Shown: positions 20,311 through 26,240 of the stretch, piece by piece | Numbering within the stretch: position 1 is the stretch's first letter | Layout: the number at the start of each line of letters is the position of its first letter | Notes under the pieces: model-generated | What the model was told of the DNA's origin: nothing | Database searches by the model: none | What the model saw: only the letters and a program-made list of their open reading frames with translations | Made by a program: the position numbers and the translations under genes | Source: an uncultured Oscillospiraceae bacterium | Lineage (GTDB): Bacteria; Bacillota; Clostridia; Oscillospirales; Oscillospiraceae | Length of the DNA: 26,240 bases | Assembly: GCA_910579595.1 (NCBI GenBank) | Contig: CAJTVM010000035.1 | Coordinates: 1-26,240 of the forward strand | Direction of reading: 5' to 3'

Positions 20311-21930
20311 TCATCTTATTCCAGAATTTATCTGGAGCTTTCGCTCCACCGCCGCGGCGATCAATCCCCGGAACAGCGGGTGCGCCCGGTTGGGCCGGGA
20401 TTTCAGCTCCGGGTGGAACTGCCCCGCCACAAACCACGGGTGCCCCGGCAGCTCCACCACCTCCACCAGCCGCCCGTCGGGGGACAGGCCGGACAGCGAC
20501 AGTCCCGCGCGGGTCAGCGCCTCCCGGTAGTCATTATTGAACTCGTAGCGGTGTCGGTGGCGCTCGTTGATCTCCGTTGCGCCGTACACCGACGCCGCCA
20601 GGGAACCCTCCATTAGACGGCAGGGATAGCTCCCCAGCCGCATGGTGCCGCCCTTGGCCGTCACCCCCACCTGGCCGGGCATCAGGTCGATGACGGGATA
20701 GGGCGTGCCCGGGTTCAGCTCGGCGGAGTGGGCCCCCGCCAAGCCGCACACGTTCCGGGCGTACTCCACCACCGCCAGCTGCATCCCCAGGCAGATGCCC
20801 AAAAACGGCACCCTGTTCTCCCTGGCGTACCGGATGGCCTCGATCTTGCCCTCGATCCCCCGGCTGCCAAAGCCGCCGGGCACCAGGATGCCCTGGGCCC
20901 CGTCCAGCAGTGTGTCCACCGTCTCAGGTGCAGCCTCCTCCGAGTTCACCCAGCGGATGTTTACCGACACGTCGTTCTCAATGCCGCCGTGGGTCAGCGC
21001 CTCCACCACCGACAGATAGGCATCGTGGAGGGCCACATACTTGCCCACCAGAGCGATGGTCACTGTCCCCTTGGGGTGCTTGGCCCTGTGGATCATGGTG
21101 GCCCACTCGGTCAGGTCGGGCATATGGCAAATCAGCCCCAGCCGCCGCACCACCACGTCAGCCAACCCCTCCCGCTCCAGCATCAGCGGCACCTCATACA
21201 AAATGTCCGCCGTCAGATTGGGGATGGCGTGATCCGCCGGGATGTTGCAGAACAGGGAGATCTTGTCCAGGATTTCCTTGGGAATGGGGGAATCGCTGCG
21301 GCATACGATAACGTCCGGCTGGATTCCCAGCGATAACAGCTCCTTGGCCGAGTGCTGGGTGGGTTTGGACTTCAGCTCCCCGGAGCCGGGGATGGACACG
21401 ATCAGGGAAACATGGAGGAACATCACGTTGTTTCGCCCCCGCTCGGCAGCCACCTGCCGGATGGCCTCCAAAAACGGCTGGCTCTCAATGTCGCCCACGG
21501 TACCGCCAATCTCCACAATGGCCACATCCACATTCTCCCCCTCCAGGGAATAGATGTGGCGTTTGATCTCGTCGGTGATGTGGGGGATAATCTGGACAGT
21601 GGCGCCCAGGTAGTCCCCCGCCCGCTCCCGGTTGAGGACATTCCAGTAGATTTTCCCGGCGGACACCGAGGAGTTGAAGGTGAGGCTTTCGTCGATGAAC
21701 CGCTCATAGTGTCCCAGATCCAGGTCAGTCTCCGCCCCGTCGTCGGTGACGAACACCTCCCCGTGCTGATAGGGGGACATGGTGCCGGGATCCACGTTGA
21801 GGTACGGGTCCAGTTTCTGTACCCGCACCCGCAGGCCCCGCTGCTTCAGCAAGCGTCCCAAGGACGCGGCGGTGATGCCCTTGCCCAGGCCGGACACCAC
21901 GCCGCCGGTCACAAAAATATATTTTGTCAT
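20311..21930 (-). CDS. pyrG: CTP synthase
   Basis: This encodes 539 residues, normal for the family. It converts UTP to CTP with glutamine and ATP. The N-terminal amidoligase begins KYIFVTGGVVSGLGKGI and contains LDPYLNVDPGTMSPYQHGE and LKSKPTQHSAKEL. The C-terminal class I glutaminase domain has the nucleophile elbow FLGICLGMQLAVVE and the His/Glu of GQFHPELKSRP. Its ATG overlaps the asnB TGA by four bases, indicating coupled translation. A longer upstream start would lie inside asnB and is not used. Confidence 0.98.
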   Translation of the reverse strand: MTKYIFVTGGVVSGLGKGITAASLGRLLKQRGLRVRVQKLDPYLNVDPGTMSPYQHGEVFVTDDGAETDLDLGHYERFIDESLTFNSSVSAGKIYWNVLNRERAGDYLGATVQIIPHITDEIKRHIYSLEGENVDVAIVEIGGTVGDIESQPFLEAIRQVAAERGRNNVMFLHVSLIVSIPGSGELKSKPTQHSAKELLSLGIQPDVIVCRSDSPIPKEILDKISLFCNIPADHAIPNLTADILYEVPLMLEREGLADVVVRRLGLICHMPDLTEWATMIHRAKHPKGTVTIALVGKYVALHDAYLSVVEALTHGGIENDVSVNIRWVNSEEAAPETVDTLLDGAQGILVPGGFGSRGIEGKIEAIRYARENRVPFLGICLGMQLAVVEYARNVCGLAGAHSAELNPGTPYPVIDLMPGQVGVTAKGGTMRLGSYPCRLMEGSLAASVYGATEINERHRHRYEFNNDYREALTRAGLSLSGLSPDGRLVEVVELPGHPWFVAGQFHPELKSRPNRAHPLFRGLIAAAVERKLQINSGIR

Positions 21931-23507
21931 ACTCCGCTCCCCCCGTAATTGGCCAGCACCCGTGCGGAGGGATCGTCCACGTTGCAGCCCTCCCAATCCC
22001 GGTTGGGCATCCAGAACCCGGCCACCATGCGGCTCTGGCCGGGATAATATTTCTCGAACAGCTCCCGGTAGAGCAAAGATTCCTTGGTAAAGGGCCGGGC
22101 ATGATCATACTGCTCCCGCCGTGTTTCGAATTCCCGGTCGGAGTAGAGCTCCCCGGCGTACTCCTTCAGGTCGTCCACCAGAGAATGGCCCACCGCGTCG
22201 GAGAAAGCCGCCTTCTCCCGCCACAGGATGCCTTCGGGAAGCCAGTCCCCCTCGAAAGCACGGCGCAGCAGGTATTTGCCCTTGCCGTACCGGTTCAGCT
22301 TTCGCTCCGGGTCTATGGACATGACGTACTCCACAAAATCCAGATCGCCGAAGGGCACCCGCGCCTCCAGGGAGTTCACCGAGATGCACCGATCGGCCCG
22401 GAGCACGTCGTACATATGCAGCTCCCGGACCCGTTTTTCCGCTTCCGCCTGGAACGCCTGGGCAGAGGGGACAAAATCGGTGTATTTATAGCCGAACAGC
22501 TCGTCGGAGATCTCGCCGGTGAGGAGTACCCGGATGTCGGTCCGTTCATGGATGGCTTTGCACACCAGATACATCCCCACGCTGGCCCGGATGGTGGTGA
22601 TATCATAGGTGCCCAACAGCTCCACCACCGTTTCCAGGCTGTCCAGCACGTCCTGCCGGGTGATGATGACCTCGGTGTGGTCGCTGCCGATGTGATCCGC
22701 CACCTGTCGGGCGTACTTCAGATCAATGGCGTCTGCGTCCATGCCGATGGCAAAGGTGCGGATGGGGGCGTGGCTCCGTTTGGCGGCAATGGCGCACACC
22801 AGGGAGGAATCCAGACCGCCGGACAGCAGGAATCCCACTTTGGCGTCGGCCACCAGCCGTTTTTCCACCCCGGCGATGAGCTTGTCCCGGATGTGGGTAC
22901 AGATGGTCCCCAAGCTGTCCCGGCAGACGTGCTCCACTCGGGCAATCTCCCGGTAGCACACGAATTCACCGTTTTGGTAGTAGTGCCCCGGCGGGAAGGG
23001 GGCGATGCTCTCCACAAGATTTACCAGATTTTTGGGCTCGCTGGCAAAGACGATGACCCCGTTGCGGTCGTATCCGTAGTACAGGGGCCGGATGCCGATG
23101 GGGTCCCGGGCCGCGATAAACTCCCCCGTTCTGCCGTCGTAGATGACGCAGGCAAATTCCGCGTCAAGCATGGCGAACAGGTCTGTGCCGTACTCCCGGT
23201 ACAAGGGGAGCAGGATCTCGCAGTCGGACGCGCTGCGGAAGGCGCAGCCCTTCCCCTCCAGCTCCCGTTTCAGCCGCTCAAAGCCGTAGATCTCGCCATT
23301 GCACACGCAATAGCTGCCATCCCGCTCAAAAGGCTGCATCCCCTCGGGGGTGAGGCCCATAATGGACAGCCGGTGGAAGCCCAGCAGGCCGTCCCCGGCC
23401 CGGAGCACCCGGCTGTCGTCCGGGCCGCGGCTGACGGTACGGGCAAAGCCCGTCTGAAAGGCGTCAAAATCGGCCACAGGGCCGCAATAACCGATGATCG
23501 AACACAT
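21927..23507 (-). CDS. asnB: Asparagine synthase (glutamine-hydrolysing)
   Basis: This encodes 526 residues. Cys2 (MCSIIGYCG) is the class II glutaminase nucleophile after removal of Met1. Domain 1 (to about residue 190) includes SRGPDDSR, GFHRLSIMG and NGEIYG. Domain 2 has the PP-loop LLSGGLDSS (227-235) for ATP, and GEISDELFGYKYTD, the usual GE-x-SDE-x-FGGY motif with Lys where a second Gly is normal. The enzyme makes Asn from Asp, Gln and ATP. The start at 23507 is fixed by the catalytic Cys; GAGGAGA lies upstream. It shares an operon with two other Gln-dependent amidotransferases, PurF and PyrG, and an ammonium transporter. Confidence 0.95.
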   Translation of the reverse strand: MCSIIGYCGPVADFDAFQTGFARTVSRGPDDSRVLRAGDGLLGFHRLSIMGLTPEGMQPFERDGSYCVCNGEIYGFERLKRELEGKGCAFRSASDCEILLPLYREYGTDLFAMLDAEFACVIYDGRTGEFIAARDPIGIRPLYYGYDRNGVIVFASEPKNLVNLVESIAPFPPGHYYQNGEFVCYREIARVEHVCRDSLGTICTHIRDKLIAGVEKRLVADAKVGFLLSGGLDSSLVCAIAAKRSHAPIRTFAIGMDADAIDLKYARQVADHIGSDHTEVIITRQDVLDSLETVVELLGTYDITTIRASVGMYLVCKAIHERTDIRVLLTGEISDELFGYKYTDFVPSAQAFQAEAEKRVRELHMYDVLRADRCISVNSLEARVPFGDLDFVEYVMSIDPERKLNRYGKGKYLLRRAFEGDWLPEGILWREKAAFSDAVGHSLVDDLKEYAGELYSDREFETRREQYDHARPFTKESLLYRELFEKYYPGQSRMVAGFWMPNRDWEGCNVDDPSARVLANYGGSGV

Positions 23508-23523
23508 ATGTCTCCTCTTTTCC

Positions 23524-23557
23524 GCCCCTGGTCTTGTCAAGGCCGCGGGGCTTTTTT
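23524..23557 (+). terminator. Plus-strand hairpin with T6 between asnB and purF
   Basis: GCCCC (23524-23528) pairs with GGGGC (23547-23551), with an inner stem formed by GGTCTTG and CAAGGCC, then six T. The orientation is opposite to the genes on both sides, so it would stop antisense transcription. In the sense RNA the stem can form but lacks a U tract, so purF-asnB readthrough is expected. Confidence 0.45.
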
Positions 23558-23567
23558 ATTTGTCGGG

Positions 23568-24926
23568 TCACAGGGCCAGGGGATACTTTCCGGTAAAACA
23601 CCCGTCACAGAAGCCACAGGCAGCATCCGGGATGATGTGCTTCAGCGCGTCCAGGCTCAAAAACCCCAGGCTGTCCGCACCGGTCTGCGCCCTGATCCCC
23701 TCCACCGAATACCGACAGGCAATCAACTCGTCTTTGTTTGGGATGTCGGTGCCAAAATAGCAGGGGGCGATAAATGGCGGCGCAGAGGAGCGCAGATGGA
23801 CCTCCTTAGCCCCCGCCTCCCGCAGCAGGGACACGATCTGCCGGGAGGTGGTGCCCCGGACGATGGAATCATCCACCAGCACCACCCGCTTCCCCTCTAC
23901 GCAGCTTCGCAGCGCCCCCAGCTTGATACGCACGGCCTGCTCCCGGTGATCCTGGCCGGGGGTGATAAAAGTGCGTCCAATATAGCGGTTTTTCACCAGC
24001 CCCACCCCATAGGGGATGCCGGATGCCTCCGCATAACCCAGGGCGGCGTCCAACCCGGAGTCCGGCACGCCAACCGTCACGTCTGCCTCCACGGGATATT
24101 CCCGGGCCAGGAAGCGCCCTGCCCGCCGCCGGGCCTCGTGGATAGACTGGCCGCAGATGATAGAATCGGACCGGGCGAAATAGATGTATTCGAATATGCA
24201 CAGGTTCCCCCGGGATACGGGCTTTTGGACAACACGTACTTGGCCGTCCTCCACCGCCACGATCTCGCCGGGACCAAGCTCCCGCTCAAACCTGGCCCCC
24301 ACCGCGTCCAGCGCGCAGCTCTCCGAGGCGAACATCACCGCCTCCCCCCTTCGTCCCATGCACAGGGGCCGGAAGCCCCAGGGATCCCGGGTGGCCACCA
24401 GCTTCCGGGGAGACATGACGATGAGGGACCAGGCCCCCCGCAGCCCCGACAGCGCTTTTTGCAGCGCCTCCTCCACCGATGGGCAGCGCAGCCGGGCCTG
24501 GGCAATAGCATAGGCGATCAGCTCGGAATCGCTGGTGGTCTGGAAGATGGCCCCCTGATATTCAAACCTGGTGCGCAGCTCATCCGCGTGGGGCAGGTTG
24601 CCGTTGTGGGCTAAGGCCAGGGTGCCTTTGACATAGTTCAGCGTCAGGGGCTGGGCGTTTTCCCGGCGGACGCCGCCGGTGGTAGAATAGCGCACATGAC
24701 CCACCGCCATGGTCCCGTTCAACTCGTCCAAGATTCCCTCGTGGAACACCTCCCCCACCAAACCCACATCCTTGTGGAAAGACAGCTCCCTATCGTTGAT
24801 AGCGGCGATGCCACAGGCCTCCTGCCCTCGGTGCTGGAGGGCGTACAGCCCGTAATAGGCGGTTCGGGCACAGTCCCCCGCCGGATCATAGACGCCGAAT
24901 ACGCCGCACTCCTCGTGGATTGCCAT
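23568..24926 (-). CDS. purF: Amidophosphoribosyltransferase (4Fe-4S type)
   Basis: This encodes 452 residues. It makes phosphoribosylamine from PRPP and Gln, the first committed purine step. MAIHEE is a short propeptide before the nucleophile Cys7 (CGVFGVYD). The class II glutaminase half shows LYALQHRGQEACGI and LAHNGNLPHADEL. The PRPP-binding motif is VVLVDDSIVRGTTSRQIV. Cysteines in GNLCIF, FIAPCYFG and CGFCDGCFTGKYP match the iron-sulfur ligands of the Bacillus-type enzyme, so an oxygen-sensitive cluster is expected. The start at 24926 follows GGAGGAATTAG; the TTG 15 bases upstream is rejected since it would include that site. Confidence 0.97.
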   Translation of the reverse strand: MAIHEECGVFGVYDPAGDCARTAYYGLYALQHRGQEACGIAAINDRELSFHKDVGLVGEVFHEGILDELNGTMAVGHVRYSTTGGVRRENAQPLTLNYVKGTLALAHNGNLPHADELRTRFEYQGAIFQTTSDSELIAYAIAQARLRCPSVEEALQKALSGLRGAWSLIVMSPRKLVATRDPWGFRPLCMGRRGEAVMFASESCALDAVGARFERELGPGEIVAVEDGQVRVVQKPVSRGNLCIFEYIYFARSDSIICGQSIHEARRRAGRFLAREYPVEADVTVGVPDSGLDAALGYAEASGIPYGVGLVKNRYIGRTFITPGQDHREQAVRIKLGALRSCVEGKRVVLVDDSIVRGTTSRQIVSLLREAGAKEVHLRSSAPPFIAPCYFGTDIPNKDELIACRYSVEGIRAQTGADSLGFLSLDALKHIIPDAACGFCDGCFTGKYPLAL

Positions 24927-24949
24927 GACTAATTCCTCCAATCAATGGC

Positions 24950-24987
24950 TTGTACCACCCCGTCCATCTTCAGGCAGGGTGGTACAA
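24950..24987. promoter_or_regulatory. 11-bp hairpin between the Amt-PII and purF genes
   Basis: TTGTACCACCC (24950-24960) and GGGTGGTACAA (24977-24987) are perfect inverse copies with a 16-base loop, 12 bases after the amt stop and just before the purF ribosome site. There is no U tract in the sense direction, so it may be a partial terminator, an mRNA end protector or an attenuator that tunes purF against amt. Function is not shown by sequence. Confidence 0.5.
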
Positions 24988-24999
24988 AATTTTATTCGG

Positions 25000-26240
25000 T
25001 TATTCCTCTCCCTGGAGGGCATCATAGCCGGTTTCGCCGGTGCGGACCTTCACCGCCTGTTCCACGCCATAGACGAAGATTTTGCCGTCCCCAATATGGC
25101 CGGTGTACAGGGCCTTCCGGGCGGTGTCCACCACCTGGGGCACGGGCACCTTGGACACCACCATGTCCACCTGGAGCTTGGGCAGCAGGTTCATGGACAG
25201 GGGCACGCCGCGGTAGTACTCGGTACGGCCCTTCTGTACGCCGCAGCCCAGCACCTGGGTGACGGTCATACCGGTGACGCCGATGTCGTTCATGGCGGAC
25301 TTGAGCTGCTCGAATTTGGCCTGATTGCACAGGATGGTGACCTTGGACAGCTTCACGTCAGAGGCGGGCATACTGCCGGTAACCATCTGGACGGGCACCG
25401 CCTCGTCCACGCTTTTTCCGCTCTTGGCGGCCATAGGCTCAGGGAAGGCGTTGGCCCCGGGCATGGCGGTGAGGGTGGTGGAGGGCATGAAGTCCGCATA
25501 GGCGGAGGGCAAGCCGTGCTCGGTGGAATCCAGGCCGGAAATCTCCTCTTCGGCGGACACCCGCAGGCCGTTCGTCACCTTGATGATGTTGAATACGATG
25601 GTCATGGTGACCACGGTATAGGCCGCGATGGCCAGCACGCCCAGGCATTGGACTCCCAGCTGATAGAAGCCGCCGCCGTAGAGCAGCCCGCCGTCGGTAG
25701 CCAGCAGGCCGGTGAGGATGGTGCCAGTCAAACCGCAGCTGCCGTGGACGGCCACCGCGCCCACCGGATCGTCGATACGGAGCTTGGTGTCAACGGTCTC
25801 CACGACAACCACTACCAGAATACCGGTGACCACGCCCACGATGGCAGAGCCCAGGGCGTCCAGGTTGGCGCAGCCGGCGGTGATACCCACCAGGCCGGCC
25901 AGGGGAGCGTTGAGACACATACCCACGTCAGGCTTGCTGTTCTTGACCCAGGTGAACAGCATACAAACCACGGTGGCTACCGCCGGGGCAATGGTGGTGT
26001 TGCCCAAAATCTGGGCCAGCTGAGCGGTATTGGAGGCTGCCGCTCCGTTGAAGCCGTACCAGCAGAACCACAGGATGAAGGTGCCCATGGCCGCTAAGGG
26101 GATGTTGTGGCCCAGGATGGCCCGAGAATTGCCCTTCTCGTCATACTTCCCGATACGGGCTCCTAGCAGGATAGCCCCGATCAGTCCGGAGATGCCCCCC
26201 ACCATGTGGATGACGGCGGACCCGGCGAAGTCGATGAAGC
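25000..26240 (-). CDS. amt: Ammonium transporter fused to a PII signalling domain (Amt-GlnK; 5' end outside window)
   Basis: The visible 413 residues start inside the channel (FIDFAGSAVIHMVGGISGL, a late-middle Amt helix) and continue through GFNGAAASNTAQL, VGITAGCANLDALGS and VAVHGSCGLTGTIL, the last carrying the conserved pore His region. After a linker of about 60 residues comes a complete PII domain: KLSKVTILCNQAKFEQL, GVTGMTVTQVLGCGVQKG, LLPKLQVDMVV and GHIGDGKIFVYGVEQAVKVR. PII binds ATP/ADP and 2-oxoglutarate and gates Amt. The T-loop reads TEYYRGVPLSMN, so the usual uridylylated Tyr51 is replaced by Leu. Control by uridylylation is therefore unlikely. It heads the purF-asnB-pyrG-purC gene string. 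Confidence 0.93.
   Translation of the reverse strand, partial: FIDFAGSAVIHMVGGISGLIGAILLGARIGKYDEKGNSRAILGHNIPLAAMGTFILWFCWYGFNGAAASNTAQLAQILGNTTIAPAVATVVCMLFTWVKNSKPDVGMCLNAPLAGLVGITAGCANLDALGSAIVGVVTGILVVVVVETVDTKLRIDDPVGAVAVHGSCGLTGTILTGLLATDGGLLYGGGFYQLGVQCLGVLAIAAYTVVTMTIVFNIIKVTNGLRVSAEEEISGLDSTEHGLPSAYADFMPSTTLTAMPGANAFPEPMAAKSGKSVDEAVPVQMVTGSMPASDVKLSKVTILCNQAKFEQLKSAMNDIGVTGMTVTQVLGCGVQKGRTEYYRGVPLSMNLLPKLQVDMVVSKVPVPQVVDTARKALYTGHIGDGKIFVYGVEQAVKVRTGETGYDALQGEE

Noticed and set aside
21924..24614. Very long plus-strand open frame (896 codons) opposite asnB and purF
   Set aside because: It is the mirror of high-GC third-position coding in two certain minus-strand genes, with low-complexity His/Gly/Pro-rich translation and no family signature.
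24950..24990. T-box-like string AGGGTGGTAC on the plus strand
   Set aside because: The conserved CCGCG continuation, the specifier stem and any downstream plus-strand gene are absent; the string is just one arm of a hairpin.
24925..26097. Long plus-strand open frame opposite the Amt-PII gene
   Set aside because: Translation is Gly/His-rich without domain pattern, and the minus strand encodes an unmistakable ammonium transporter.
1..26240. CRISPR array, rRNA or tRNA genes
   Set aside because: No regularly spaced direct repeats and no recognisable cloverleaf or rRNA sequence were seen in reading the window.

Overview
The window looks like a chromosome segment of a Gram-positive gut anaerobe of the Clostridia, most likely Oscillospirales (Flavonifractor / Pseudoflavonifractor / Lawsonibacter type). 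The reasons are strong AGGAGG-type ribosome sites, fairly high GC, a 4Fe-4S type PurF with a propeptide, a CUT2 sugar importer with a lipoprotein binding protein, and Tn1549-like conjugation remnants. The genus is an inference from gene content only.

Layout. (1) Positions 1-1135 hold three small, AT-richer genes: two secreted proteins and a two-helix membrane peptide. A conserved hypothetical gene follows at 1313-1894. (2) Positions about 1900-4640 are a mobile-element graveyard: IS66 tnpA/tnpB and IS256 transposase pieces joined in one frame, a broken Imm59-like immunity gene, a VirB6/TrbL-like conjugation fragment, a VirE-like primase/helicase fragment fused in frame to a phage major capsid fragment, and the capsid C-terminus on the opposite strand through a local inversion. 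(3) Positions 4649-9581 (minus strand) are a complete CUT2 sugar-type ABC importer (binding protein, permease, double ATPase, permease) ending in a good terminator. (4) A divergent RpiR-family regulator lies at 9713-10492, followed by a decayed MFS transporter. (5) Positions 11232-16507 (minus) and 17088-19152 (plus) are two divergent catabolic operons. They contain three Gfo/Idh/MocA dehydrogenases, three xylose-isomerase-like TIM barrels, a DUF6379-type C-glycoside deglycosidase beta subunit, and a PhlG/phloretin-hydrolase-like C-C hydrolase. A 158-bp foldback (MITE-like) element sits in the leader of the plus operon. (6) Positions 19377-26240 (minus) are a nitrogen/nucleotide block: an Amt-PII fusion (cut by the window end), purF, asnB, pyrG, purC, and the tail of a DUF1273-like gene, ending at a terminator.

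How it may work together. The centre of interest is block 5 with block 3. One TIM barrel (12361-13332) directly follows the DUF6379 protein (13350-13766), which is the alpha/beta pairing of known C-glycoside deglycosidases (DgpB/C, DfgA/B, CarB/C). Those enzymes need prior 3-oxidation of the sugar, in some systems by a Gfo/Idh/MocA enzyme, and this operon has two. A DAPG/phloretin-hydrolase-like gene in the same operon suggests that the released aromatic aglycone is then cut between an acyl group and a phloroglucinol-type ring. Import of an aryl C-glycoside, 3-oxidation, C-C glycosidic bond elimination and retro-acylation of the aglycone would then be encoded together. The gene families are read from sequence; the combined pathway and the substrate are inference.
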